A DNA stretch of 38,959 nucleotides. Origin: Betaproteobacteria bacterium HGW-Betaproteobacteria-4 (GTDB lineage Bacteria; Pseudomonadota; Gammaproteobacteria; Burkholderiales; Rhodocyclaceae). Of the stretch, positions 7,047-15,937 are shown piece after piece. The stretch lies in assembly GCA_002840785.1 (NCBI GenBank), contig PHCH01000006.1, positions 1-38,959 of the forward strand. The letters run 5' to 3'. The position numbers were made by a program, and so were the translations under genes. The notes beneath the pieces were generated by a model. That model was not told where the DNA came from and made no database searches. It saw nothing but the letters and a program-made list of their open reading frames with translations. Each line of letters begins with the position of its first letter. Within the stretch, counting starts at the first letter, position 1.

Positions 7047-8659
7047 TATCTGCCTCCTGGGCCGAGGGGGCCAGGGACCACCGGCTGCCCTTGCACGCGT
7101 TCAATGTACTGGGCCGGCCGTTGCAGGCCGTCCGAAGTGCGGTGGAGATATTCGAAGACCGGCCCGGCCTGCACGGCGAACCCGACGGACAGCAGGAGTA
7201 GTAGCCCGATCGGGGCTACCTCGGTGACGTGCAGCGGCGGTGGTTTCAGGATGCCCGCAGCCCAGAAGGTGCGAACCCCGAAGCGCAGAAGGGCGATGAT
7301 CGCGGCAAGTCCGGAAACCAGGATCAGCGTGATAAGCGCCATGGCCCCAAGGCTTACCGCCTTGCCCGGGCCCGGATGAAGCAAGCCATGCAGGATCGAG
7401 AATTTGGCAACGAAGCCGTTGAGCGGCGGCAAGCCCACGATGATCAATGCGCAGGCAGCAAATGCCAGCGCGAGGAAGGCAATGGCGGCGGGAATGCCCT
7501 CTCCCACCGGCTGCTCCGGCCGCTCGTCGATGGCGAAAGCTTCCATCGTTAGCGCCAGCATGGCAGCGCCCGGCGATTTCATGCGCTCGACCAGCTCAAT
7601 GAGCAGCATGAAGGCGGCGATCGCAAGCGTTGATCCGAGCATGTAGAAAAGCGCCGCAGGAACCAGTGACGATTGACCGGAACCGACGATCGCAAGCAGG
7701 ATGCCTGACGAGACCATGGCCGAGTAGGCGGCCTGGCGCGCCGGCGTCTCGCTCGCCAGCATGCCGATGGCAGCGAAGGCGATGGTCGCCAAGCCGCCCC
7801 ACAGCAGGGCATCGAAGCCGGCGCCGCTGGGGGGCTCGTTGGCGAAGATCAGCAACCACAGGCGCAACACGATGTAGATGCCGACCTTGGTCAGCAGGAC
7901 GAACATTGCGGCAACAGGGGGTGAGGCGGCGGCATAGGTTGCGGGCAACCAGAAACCGAGGGGCCACATCGCGCTCTTGGCCAGAAATGCGAGCGCGAGC
8001 ACGGTCATCCCGATCTGGGCCAGGATGAGGCCATCCCCGCTGATATGGTTGAGACGTCCGGCCAGGTCAGCCATATTGAGCGTACCGGTCGCCGCGTAGA
8101 TCAGCGCAACGCCGATCAGGAAAAGCAGCGAGGCCGCCAGGTTCACCGCGACGTAGTGCAGGCTGGCACGGAGACGGGCCCGGTTGTAGCCGTGCAGGAG
8201 CAGGCCGTACGAGGCGGCGAGCATGACTTCGAAAAAGACGAACAGGTTGAACAAGTCGTGCGTCAGGAAGGCGCCATTCAGGCCCATGAGCAGGAACTGG
8301 AATAGGGAATGGAAATGTACGCCGATACGGCTCCAACTGCGCATCGAATAACAGAGCACGGCGCCGGCGAGTAGCGCAGTGAGGAGCAGCATCAATGCCG
8401 ACAGGCGGTCTGCCACGAACGCAATGCCGAACGGTGCCGCCCAGTTCGCCATTAGATATACCCCGATCCCTTCCGGCCAGCCCTCGTCGGTCAACCAGAC
8501 CAGGGCGACGGCCGTTCCCAGCATGCCGAGCACCGACACAAGATTCGCCATGAACTTGAGCTGATGATGCTTCTCGTTGACCGGGATCAGCAGCGCCCCG
8601 CAGAGCAGCGGCAAGACAACCGGCACGAGAATCAGGTGTTGGGTCCAGCCAAGACTCAT
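7046..8659 (-). CDS. mrpD: Na+/H+ antiporter subunit D
   Basis: A 537-residue polytopic inner-membrane protein of the proton-conducting membrane transporter family, homologous to complex I subunits NuoM/N/L. The conserved Glu lies in VFFEVMLAASYG and the conserved Lys in FLAKSAMWPLGFWLP, with a second Lys in LLTKVGIYIVL; these residues form the proton path in the family. The start at 8659 overlaps the mrpC stop by 4 bp; the longer open frame upstream to 9085 is antisense-like read-through and is rejected. Together with MrpA it forms the ion-translocating core. Confidence 0.93.
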   Translation of the reverse strand: MSLGWTQHLILVPVVLPLLCGALLIPVNEKHHQLKFMANLVSVLGMLGTAVALVWLTDEGWPEGIGVYLMANWAAPFGIAFVADRLSALMLLLTALLAGAVLCYSMRSWSRIGVHFHSLFQFLLMGLNGAFLTHDLFNLFVFFEVMLAASYGLLLHGYNRARLRASLHYVAVNLAASLLFLIGVALIYAATGTLNMADLAGRLNHISGDGLILAQIGMTVLALAFLAKSAMWPLGFWLPATYAAASPPVAAMFVLLTKVGIYIVLRLWLLIFANEPPSGAGFDALLWGGLATIAFAAIGMLASETPARQAAYSAMVSSGILLAIVGSGQSSLVPAALFYMLGSTLAIAAFMLLIELVERMKSPGAAMLALTMEAFAIDERPEQPVGEGIPAAIAFLALAFAACALIIVGLPPLNGFVAKFSILHGLLHPGPGKAVSLGAMALITLILVSGLAAIIALLRFGVRTFWAAGILKPPPLHVTEVAPIGLLLLLSVGFAVQAGPVFEYLHRTSDGLQRPAQYIERVQGQPVVPGPLGPGGR

Positions 8660-9000
8660 TGCTCGGGCTCCTCGCCATCGACGTGGTCGGTGCCGGTAAT
8701 ACCACGGGCACCGATCATCAGCACAAGATAGAGTGCGGTAGTGGCGAAACCGATGACAATGGCGGTCAGCACCAAGGCCTGCGGCAGCGGATCGGCGAAA
8801 GCAGCCGGGTCGGGGGCGCCCGGTCCGAGCGTAAGCGGCGGCCGGTTTATCCACAGGCGGCCCATGATGAAAATGAACAGGTTGACCGCATACGACATCA
8901 GCATGATGCCCATGATCACCTGAAAGGTGCGTGGGCGCAGGATCAACCAGATGCCGGAACCGAAGAGCACACCGATGGCGAGGGCGATGACCATCTCCAT
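8656..9000 (-). CDS. mrpC: Na+/H+ antiporter subunit C
   Basis: A 114-residue NuoK-like subunit with three membrane helices (about 3-22, 28-48, 76-98). PQALVLTAIVIGFATTALYL is the family signature in helix 3. The start is either ATG at 9000, whose A is shared with the mrpA stop (TGATG), or GTG one codon upstream at 9003; ATG is preferred. The stop overlaps mrpD by 4 bp. It connects MrpA and MrpD in the complex. Confidence 0.92.
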   Translation of the reverse strand: MEMVIALAIGVLFGSGIWLILRPRTFQVIMGIMLMSYAVNLFIFIMGRLWINRPPLTLGPGAPDPAAFADPLPQALVLTAIVIGFATTALYLVLMIGARGITGTDHVDGEEPEQ

Positions 9001-11927
9001 CACACAATTTCCCGTGTCGGCATGTGGCTGGGGTTAGGGCTGGACTTGGTCGGCACGCGGTGGCTTCGGATCGATTGGTGGGCAAGCGACATGAGGATCA
9101 GCATAGTCGTACCGACGACCACGGCAAACACGCCGATATCGAATCCCAGTGCGCTCGGCACGTGGATCTCGCCGAGCAGGGGCAGGGAAAGATGCAGCGT
9201 ATGGCTGGTCAAAAAAGGATAGCCGAAGGACCAGGCGCCGAGGCCCGTCCCACAGGCAATCAGCAGCCCGTACGAGAGCCAGCGGTGGGGGCGCATTCGC
9301 AAGTGCGACTCAATCCAGACGGTGCCTGCCAGCATGTACTGGCAGATGATGGCCACACAGAAGATCAGGGCAGCGACGAATCCCCCGCCCGGCAGGTTGT
9401 GGCCGCGCAGGAAAAAGTAGGCGGCCATGATGCCCATGAAAGGCAGCAGCAGACGGAGGTATATCACCGGGATCGTCAGGTGGCCGCGCTCGGCCTGCTC
9501 GTTTGGCGTCTGCCGAACTGCGGGATCGACGTCGCTCGTCTGCTGGACCGGGATCGCAATACTTTCGGGGGCGGGCCGGAAGCGACGCAGCAGCGCATAG
9601 ACCGTCAGCGCAACGATAGCGAGGACGGTAATCTCCCCCAGGGTATCGAAGCCGCGAAAGTCGACAAGCAACACATTGACGACGTTGCTGCCGCCGCCTT
9701 CAGGCAGGGCACGCACAAGGAAAAAGTCGCCGAGGCTGGGCGGTGCGGGGAGCACAAGGGCAGCATAGCTGAGAGCGGCCATTGAGATACCGCCGGCAGC
9801 AGCGATAAGCAAGTCGCGGTATCGACGGATCCAGGCTCTGCGCGGTACGGTCAGCGACAGTTCCAGCGGCACGATACGCGGCGGCAGCCAACGCAGGCCG
9901 AGCAGGAGCAGAATTGTGGTGACCGTTTCCACCATCAATTGCGTCAGGGCGAGGTCGGGAGCCGACAGCCACAGAAAAGTCAGGCTCGTGACGAGCCCGG
10001 TGCCGCCGACGAAAATCAGCGCGGCGAGGCGGTGGTACTTCGCCTGCCAAGCGGCGGCAATGGCGCAAGCACAGCCGATCAGCCACATCAGGGCGAATAG
10101 CGGGTCGACCGGCGATGCCCCTGAAAAAGAAGGCCAAGCCGGCAAGGGCAAGGATCCTGCCACGAACAACGGGGCGCCAATCAGTGCCAGCATCAGCCAC
10201 AGTAACTGCGTCTGCAGCCGCTGCGTGCCAATCGCGCGCAACAACCTGGAAGCGGCCTGAGTCAGGCTCAACAGCGAACTTTCGAAAATCTGTGCGCCAT
10301 TGAGCCGATGCAGCAACGGAGCGCGTTCGCATCCGGCGGCACCGTAGGTGCGCCGCAGGAAGACAAAAAGGGCGATACCGCCGGCGAGAGCCAGGGTGCT
10401 CAGGAGAAGGGGCAGGTTGAAGCCATGCCAGATGGCAAGGCTATACAGCGGCGTCTGCTCTCCCAGCACGGCAAATACTGCGTCATGGAGCAAAGGGGCG
10501 ACACTTTGAGCTGGTGCGATACCGACAATCAAGCAGAGCAGGACCAGAAACTCAATGGGGAAGCGCATCCAGTGCGGCGGCTCATGAGGCTCATTCGGTA
10601 GGCCAGCGGGCAGCTTGCCGAAGAAGACACTGATGAACCGCAATGAATAGGTGACACTGAACATACCCGCAGTTACCGCAGCAATTGACATCCACCAGTT
10701 CTCTTCGCCGCCGATAAGCGCCGTTTCGGCGAAGAACATTTCCTTGGAAAGAAAGCCGTTGAGCAGCGGCACGCCGGCCATGGAAGCGGTGGCTATGACG
10801 GCCAGCGAGCCGGTTACCGGTAGCGCCCGGCTAAGTCCGCGCAGGAGGCGCATGTCGCGGGTTCCCGTCTCATGATCGACAATGCCTGCCGCCATGAACA
10901 GTGAAGCCTTGAATATCGCATGGTTGAGGGTGTGAAAAATAGCCGCGACGATGCCGAGTGGCGTACCGATGCCTAACAGAACGGTAATCAGGCCGAGGTG
11001 GCTGATGGTCGAATAGGCAAGCAGGCCTTTGAGATCATGTTGAAATATCGCGGCAAAAGCGCCGACGAGCAGCGTACAGATCCCGGCGCCACCGATCAGC
11101 CACATCCATTCAGAAGTGCCGGAAAGGACAGGCCACAGGCGCATCAGCAAAAAAATGCCGGCCTTCACCATGGTCGCCGAATGCAGGTAGGCTGAAACCG
11201 GGGTTGGCGCAGCCATCGCATGCGGCAGCCAGAAGTGGAAAGGGAATTGCGCGCTCTTGGTCAGGGCGCCGAGCGCAATAAGCAAAAGCGTCGGGAAGTA
11301 CCAGGGATGGTTCCGGATGACATCACCCTGTGCCAGTACCACATCGAGGTCATAGCTCGCGGTGATATGGCCGAGAAGGAGGATTCCGGCAAGGAGACAG
11401 AGGCCGCCGGAGGCCGTAATGATGAATGCCATGCGTGCCCCGCGCCGCGCATCGATCCGGTGCTGCCAATAGCCGATGAGGAGAAAGGACGTGAGACTGG
11501 TCAGCTCCCAGAACACGACGAGTTGAATGAGGTTGCCCGAAAGCACGATACCCAGCATCGATCCCATGAAGGCAAGCAGAAACGAAAAGAAGCGCGGCGC
11601 CGGGTCGGCCGCCGACATGTAGTAGCGGGCATAGAGCACGACCAGGAAGCCTATGCCCAATATGAGTACAGTGAACAGCCAGCTCAGACCGTCCATGCGC
11701 AGGACGAAATTAACGCCATAGGCGGGCAACCAGGCGGCCTCGTAGCGGAGCACGTCACCCGCGCCGACCGTCGTGTAGAGGAAAAACGTGACAAGTAGCC
11801 CCGTCAAGGTCAGGCCGCCCGCCAGCCAGGCTTCCGGGTTGCGCGCATTGACCGGCATCATGCCGGCAATCGCGCTGCCGATAAAAGGCAGAGCAACGAG
11901 AAGTAGCAGCAACATTGAATCGGGCAT
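9000..11927 (-). CDS. mrpA: Na+/H+ antiporter subunit A, fused A/B type
   Basis: A 975-residue protein: the NuoL-like antiporter region (about 1-500) with conserved Glu in VVFWELTSLTSFLLIGYW and Lys in ALTKSAQFPFHFWLPHAM and VKAGIFLLMRL; the MrpA C-terminal helices and MbhD-like segment (about 560-770, LSAPDLALTQLMVETV, DFRGFDTLGEITVLA); and a C-terminal MrpB domain (about 830-950, MGIMAAYFFLRGHNLPGGGF). No separate mrpB exists, so this is the group 2 arrangement (A/B fused) seen in many proteobacteria. It is the first gene of the operon mrpA-C-D-E-F-G; the 216 bp up to kefB probably holds its promoter, but I could not pick out a convincing -35/-10 pair. The complex exchanges cytoplasmic Na+ for H+. 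Confidence 0.94.
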   Translation of the reverse strand: MPDSMLLLLLVALPFIGSAIAGMMPVNARNPEAWLAGGLTLTGLLVTFFLYTTVGAGDVLRYEAAWLPAYGVNFVLRMDGLSWLFTVLILGIGFLVVLYARYYMSAADPAPRFFSFLLAFMGSMLGIVLSGNLIQLVVFWELTSLTSFLLIGYWQHRIDARRGARMAFIITASGGLCLLAGILLLGHITASYDLDVVLAQGDVIRNHPWYFPTLLLIALGALTKSAQFPFHFWLPHAMAAPTPVSAYLHSATMVKAGIFLLMRLWPVLSGTSEWMWLIGGAGICTLLVGAFAAIFQHDLKGLLAYSTISHLGLITVLLGIGTPLGIVAAIFHTLNHAIFKASLFMAAGIVDHETGTRDMRLLRGLSRALPVTGSLAVIATASMAGVPLLNGFLSKEMFFAETALIGGEENWWMSIAAVTAGMFSVTYSLRFISVFFGKLPAGLPNEPHEPPHWMRFPIEFLVLLCLIVGIAPAQSVAPLLHDAVFAVLGEQTPLYSLAIWHGFNLPLLLSTLALAGGIALFVFLRRTYGAAGCERAPLLHRLNGAQIFESSLLSLTQAASRLLRAIGTQRLQTQLLWLMLALIGAPLFVAGSLPLPAWPSFSGASPVDPLFALMWLIGCACAIAAAWQAKYHRLAALIFVGGTGLVTSLTFLWLSAPDLALTQLMVETVTTILLLLGLRWLPPRIVPLELSLTVPRRAWIRRYRDLLIAAAGGISMAALSYAALVLPAPPSLGDFFLVRALPEGGGSNVVNVLLVDFRGFDTLGEITVLAIVALTVYALLRRFRPAPESIAIPVQQTSDVDPAVRQTPNEQAERGHLTIPVIYLRLLLPFMGIMAAYFFLRGHNLPGGGFVAALIFCVAIICQYMLAGTVWIESHLRMRPHRWLSYGLLIACGTGLGAWSFGYPFLTSHTLHLSLPLLGEIHVPSALGFDIGVFAVVVGTTMLILMSLAHQSIRSHRVPTKSSPNPSHMPTREIV

Positions 11928-12143
11928 AGTCCGCTCGTGGAAACCGTCAGGCTATAGGTTGTGGGCGCTCAGCATCTCGAGTCCAACAGCAGAAGCGGCT
12001 GCTTGCTCTGCATGGCATCGCTGCGCGAATGCGGCAGGCTGGGGGATTTTCGTTCATCTATGCGAACCTCCGCAATTGGACTTAAACATAAGTGCCTCAA
12101 AACATACCGGCCGTCGCCACGGCCTGACGGCGGCGGGCAGGGG

Positions 12144-13871
12144 TCAGACATGAAGTAACGCTAAGGCCTGGCCATTGGCTTGCGGGGCAAAACGCTCCAG
12201 AACATGCCCGGTCATGCCTTTGGCAAGCTCTTCCTCGCCGAAGAAGACCGTGCCAATGCCATCCTTGCGCAACATCACCGACTCCTCCTCGCTGTGCGTG
12301 CGCAAGACGATTTCGATGCCGGGATTGAGGGCGCGTGCCGTGTCCGCCATCTGGCGCACGTTGATCGGATCGGGCGTCGCCACCACCAGCATGGCGGCAT
12401 CGGCAATGTGTGCCTGAATCAGCACCGCCGGGTCGGCAGCATTCCCTGACACGGCCACCATGCCTTTCTTGCGCAAGTCTTCGACCAGTTCGCGGTTCTG
12501 TTCGGCTACCACGTAGGGAATACCGGATGCCTCCAACGCGTCGGCAATCCGCTTGCCAACCCGGCCATAGCCCACCAGAACAACTTGCCCCTGCAGATAC
12601 TTGCGCGCGGTGCTCATCGGCAGTTCGGCATACGGGTCGATTCTTTGCTCCAGCCGACGTGCCAGTTCCGAGCGTTCGAGAATCCAGCGCCGCAGCGGTT
12701 CGATGGCCGCAAACAACACCGGATTCAGTGCGATGGAAATGAGTGCGCCGGCCAGTACCAGGCTCATGCCTTCGGCAGGTAGCAGGCCCAGCGAAAGGCC
12801 CAGGCCGGCCAGGATGAATGAGAACTCGCCGATTTGCGCCAGACTGGCCGAAACAGTTAGTGCCGTGTTCAACGGATAGCGGAAAACCAGCACGATGGCC
12901 AGGGCCGCAATGGACTTGCCGAAGATGATGATGGCCACCACGCCCAAAACATGCAAGGGTTGCTCGATCAGAATACTGGGTTCGAAGAGCATGCCCACCG
13001 AGACGAAAAAAAGTACCGAGAAGGCGTCACGTAGCGGCAAAGATTCTTCGGCGGCCCTGTGGCTGAACTCCGATTCGCGCATCACCATGCCGGCGAAGAA
13101 GGCACCCAGGGCAAAGGAAACGCTGAACAGCTGGGCTGCGCCATAGGCAATGCCAATGGCCGCCGTGACCACCGATAGCGTAAACAACTCACGCGAGCCG
13201 GTACGCGAAACCTGCCACAACAACCAGGGCAGCGCGCGGCGACCGGCCACCAGCATGATGGCGATGAAGGCCGTCACCTGAAGCAAGGTTTTTCCGATCG
13301 TGACCCATAGGGGTTGGGGGTTCACCACCTCGGCGACCGATCCGCCCAGAACGCCCGCCAGCGGCGGCAGCAGGACCAGCACCAGAACGGTAGCCAGATC
13401 TTCGACGACCAGCCAGCCGACCGCGATGCGACCGTTCATGCTGTCGAGCACACCACGCGCTTCCAGCGCCTTGAGCAGCACAACGGTACTGGCGCACGAC
13501 AGCGACAACCCGAAAATCAAACCGGCTCCCCAACTCCATCCCCACCACCAGGCGATGGCCATGCCGAGTATGGTGGCCAAGCTCATTTGCACGACGGCGC
13601 CGGGCACCGCAATGCGTTTGACCGCCAGCAGGTCATTGAGCGAAAAATGCAGGCCGACGCCGAACATGAGCAGCATGACGCCGATTTCGGAGAGCTGGGA
13701 AGCCAGATGGACATCGGCCACGAATCCCGGTGTACCCGGCCCGATGATGATGCCGGCCACAAGGTAGCCCACCAATGCCGGCACTTTGATGCGCTCGGCG
13801 AGGAAGCCAAGGACGAGCGCAACGCTGAAGCCGGCCGCCAGCGTGGTGATCAGGGATATGTTGTGTTCCAT
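12144..13871 (-). CDS. CPA2 family K+/H+ antiporter with TrkA-N domain (KefB/YbaL-like)
   Basis: A 575-residue protein: Na+/H+-exchanger-type membrane domain with about 12 helices (residues 5-395; GYLVAGIIIGPGTPG and the VVEDLATVLVLVLLPP helix with the conserved Glu-Asp are visible), then a cytoplasmic Rossmann domain (KTN/TrkA-N) beginning VVLVGYGRVGKRIADAL, with GYGRVG at 434-439. The domain would bind NAD(H) or similar and gate K+ efflux. The order kefB then mrp on one strand couples K+/H+ and Na+/H+ exchange. The last bases of the gene are duplicated as a remnant at 5750-5821. Assignment to KefB rather than YbaL is not possible by eye. Confidence 0.9.
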   Translation of the reverse strand: MEHNISLITTLAAGFSVALVLGFLAERIKVPALVGYLVAGIIIGPGTPGFVADVHLASQLSEIGVMLLMFGVGLHFSLNDLLAVKRIAVPGAVVQMSLATILGMAIAWWWGWSWGAGLIFGLSLSCASTVVLLKALEARGVLDSMNGRIAVGWLVVEDLATVLVLVLLPPLAGVLGGSVAEVVNPQPLWVTIGKTLLQVTAFIAIMLVAGRRALPWLLWQVSRTGSRELFTLSVVTAAIGIAYGAAQLFSVSFALGAFFAGMVMRESEFSHRAAEESLPLRDAFSVLFFVSVGMLFEPSILIEQPLHVLGVVAIIIFGKSIAALAIVLVFRYPLNTALTVSASLAQIGEFSFILAGLGLSLGLLPAEGMSLVLAGALISIALNPVLFAAIEPLRRWILERSELARRLEQRIDPYAELPMSTARKYLQGQVVLVGYGRVGKRIADALEASGIPYVVAEQNRELVEDLRKKGMVAVSGNAADPAVLIQAHIADAAMLVVATPDPINVRQMADTARALNPGIEIVLRTHSEEESVMLRKDGIGTVFFGEEELAKGMTGHVLERFAPQANGQALALLHV

Positions 13872-13904
13872 TGTCGCTATTTCACTTCGGATTAAAAACT
13901 AAGG

Positions 13905-14462
13905 TTAGGTGTGCGCCGAAGCGGGCACCCAGCGATACAGGGTTGGAACGGAGACGCCGAGGTTCCTGGCCACGTCTTTGGGCGGTACGCCGCTTGCCAA
14001 TAGCTTCTTGGCCGATTCAATCTTGCTGTCGGTCATCTTGGGCTTACGGCCCCCCTTGCGTCCGAGTCGGCGAGCCATTTCGAGTCCAGCGCGGGTGCGC
14101 TCGACGATCAACTCTCGTTCCATTTCGGAGAGGCTGGCCATGACGTGGAAAAAGAACCGGCCAGATGGCGTGCCGGTATCGATGGCGTCAGTCAGGCTCT
14201 TGAACTGGACGCCTTGTTTGTGCAGTTCTTCTACCAGATCAACCAGTTGCTTGACGCTACGCCCGAGGCGATCCAGTTTCCAGACCACCAGGGTGTCGCC
14301 TTCACACAGTATTTCCAGCGCCTTGGCCAAGCCGGGACGGTCTGCCCGCGTACCGCTCACTTTGTCTTCAAAAATTTTCTGACATCCAACCTTGGTGAGA
14401 GCGTCGCTCTGCAACTCCAGGTTCTGATCCTGCGTGGAAGCGCGGGCATAACCAATCAGCAT
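13905..14462 (-). CDS. Serine recombinase (resolvase/invertase family)
   Basis: A 185-residue small serine recombinase. The N-terminal catalytic domain contains IGYARASTQDQ with nucleophile Ser9, then VWKLDRLGRSVKQLVDLV and the SEMERELIVERTRAGL helix; the C-terminal segment (about 145-180) is a Hin-type helix-turn-helix (GVPPKDVARNLGVSVPTLYR). The ATG at 14462 overlaps the end of hepT by 7 bp; an upstream in-frame ATG (14483) lies inside hepT and is less likely. It differs clearly from the transposon resolvase at 17665, so it may come from another mobile element nested in the cargo. No inverted sites for it were recognised. Confidence 0.88.
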   Translation of the reverse strand: MLIGYARASTQDQNLELQSDALTKVGCQKIFEDKVSGTRADRPGLAKALEILCEGDTLVVWKLDRLGRSVKQLVDLVEELHKQGVQFKSLTDAIDTGTPSGRFFFHVMASLSEMERELIVERTRAGLEMARRLGRKGGRKPKMTDSKIESAKKLLASGVPPKDVARNLGVSVPTLYRWVPASAHT

Positions 14463-14818
14463 GGCTTGTCGGCATCCTTGCACACGGCAGGCAGTTGCTT
14501 GAGCAGCTCAGGTAACGCCGTCTGCACGGTGTCCCATACCATATCGAGGTTGATGTCGAAATAACCGTGGGCGATGCGGTTGCGCATGCCGCGCATGCTG
14601 CGCCACGGCACTTCGGCGTACCTCTGTGTGAACCCGGCGTAGCCGTCCATCACCTTGGTCGCGGCTTCGCCGATGATGATGAGGCTCATGATGACGGCTT
14701 GCTGGGTGCGCTTGTCCTCAAGAAAGTCGTCTTTACTCAGACCCTCGACGAAGCTGCAGGCATCGGTTGCGGCCTGCTGCATGTGGTCGAGGTAGTCGGG
14801 CAGGCGGTTCTCAATCAT
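14456..14818 (-). CDS. hepT: HepT-like HEPN ribonuclease toxin (DUF86)
   Basis: A 120-residue helical protein of the HEPN/DUF86 family. The catalytic RX4HXY motif is present as RNRIAHGY (about residues 81-88), preceded by the family pattern SLIIIGEAATKV. HepT toxins are RNases that are silenced when their partner MntA adds AMP groups to the Tyr of this motif; that Tyr is present. It overlaps mntA by 4 bp (ATGA at 14815-14818), the usual antitoxin-first order. The C-terminus overlaps the recombinase start by 7 bp. Confidence 0.9.
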   Translation of the reverse strand: MIENRLPDYLDHMQQAATDACSFVEGLSKDDFLEDKRTQQAVIMSLIIIGEAATKVMDGYAGFTQRYAEVPWRSMRGMRNRIAHGYFDINLDMVWDTVQTALPELLKQLPAVCKDADKPC

Positions 14819-15105
14819 ACCGGCTGAGCCTCCGCGAGCACCTTTGTCCTGAACTTGGGCGACAGGTCGGCCGGGGTCAGCAAATCGACGGGGACGCCGA
14901 GCAGTATTTCCAACTCATCTTGCAGGCCACCTAAGTCAAATAGCGTGGCGCCGGGCAACGCATCGACCAGTAGGTCAAGATCGCTACCGTCCCGGTCGGT
15001 GCCGTGAAGCACCGAACCGAAGATCCGCGGGTTTTCTGTGCGAAAGCGACTTGCTGCTTCGCGGACAGCGCTTCGCTTGAGATCAAGCGCGAGAGAGGGT
15101 CGCAT
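14815..15105 (-). CDS. mntA: MntA-like nucleotidyltransferase antitoxin
   Basis: A 96-residue minimal nucleotidyltransferase. The catalytic GS-X10-DXD signature is complete (GSVLHGTDRDGSDLDLLVD, about residues 30-48), with a third acidic position expected in the VPVDLLTP strand. In studied pairs this enzyme transfers AMP from ATP to the HepT toxin and neutralises it. It is first in a two-gene unit with hepT. A perfect 11-bp inverted repeat lies 28-61 bp upstream and may be the operator. It would help to keep the transposon in the population. Confidence 0.9.
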   Translation of the reverse strand: MRPSLALDLKRSAVREAASRFRTENPRIFGSVLHGTDRDGSDLDLLVDALPGATLFDLGGLQDELEILLGVPVDLLTPADLSPKFRTKVLAEAQPV

Positions 15106-15132
15106 GAGGCACCTTTGCTTTATCGAAACTCA

Positions 15133-15166
15133 TTGAAATGGTAGGGGATTGAGAATACCATTTCAA
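15133..15166. promoter_or_regulatory. Perfect inverted repeat upstream of mntA-hepT
   Basis: TTGAAATGGTA (15133-15143) and TACCATTTCAA (15156-15166) are an exact 11-bp inverted repeat with a 12-bp spacer, just upstream of the mntA start at 15105. Position and symmetry fit a dimeric regulator site for the toxin-antitoxin unit. No partner DNA-binding domain is visible in MntA or HepT, so the binding protein is unknown. Confidence 0.5.
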
Positions 15167-15361
15167 GAGCCATTTTCGAGAATTGAAGTGCCTTGATTGG
15201 TCGCGTTCCTTGTGTCGTTTTGAGAAGGCGGCTGCACTGCATAGCAGAAGCCGGATGCACCGCAATCGTGAAATCGCTCCATGCATGTCAGAAATAGTAT
15301 GTGGTGATGGGCATAAGTGCCCAAGCCGCCTGATGACATTAGGAGCCCACTGTAACGGTTT

Positions 15362-15896
15362 CTTGATCCGCCACGAGGACGTTGTGGCGGCCTTAGAGAT
15401 CCTGAGCCAGCTTAAGCTGTTGCGTCCCGAACTTCCCGTCATGGTCCGGGCGCGGGACGAGGTGCATGTCGAAGAACTTCAGGCCGTCGGCGCGCTTGAA
15501 GTCGTGCCGGAAGCGCTTGTGGCCGGCTTGATGATCGCTTCGCAGGCGCTGCTGTTGCTGGACGTTCCCAGATCGCGGCTCAGCCGCCGCATACAGAACA
15601 GCGGTCCGGGCGTTACCGCCTGATGCGCGAATTTTTACGCGGCAACGAGATTTCCGACAGGACTGAAGCGCGGTATGCCCAGCGGCTTCGCTCGATCGTC
15701 CTGGCCCCCGAAAGCCCCGCGACCGGACGGGCTCTGGGGGAACTCGATCTTGGCGGCCACGGTGACCGCGCTGGTGCGACGGGATGAGCGGCGGTTGGCG
15801 CCGCCCGACCACACGCGTTTGCTGGCGGATGACGTCATCGTTGCGTCCGGCGCGTTCGACGACTTCGAACGGGCGGAACGAACGTTGCTGGGATAG
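15362..15896 (+). pseudogene. Kef-type antiporter, C-terminal TrkA-N/RCK_C remnant with frameshifts
   Basis: Three successive frames give one Kef-like C-terminus: RHEDVVAALEILSQLKLL, VRARDEVHVEELQAVGALEV and LLLLDVPRSRLSRRIQ in frame one; EQRSGRYRLMREFLRGNEIS to TGRALGELDLGG after a shift near 15600; then VTALVRRDERRLAPPDHTRL and DDVIVASGAFDDFERAERTL after a second shift near 15755, ending in TAG at 15896. This is the end of the nucleotide-binding domain plus an RCK_C domain. The membrane domain is absent. It differs from the intact KefB-like protein, which lacks this RCK_C tail, so it comes from another Kef gene. About 255 bp to its left (15107-15361) contains only the mntA operator and no recognisable gene. 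Confidence 0.7.
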
Positions 15897-15937
15897 ATCA
15901 GAATTCTTGCAGGGTTCGACTCGATGGAGAAGGAAGC

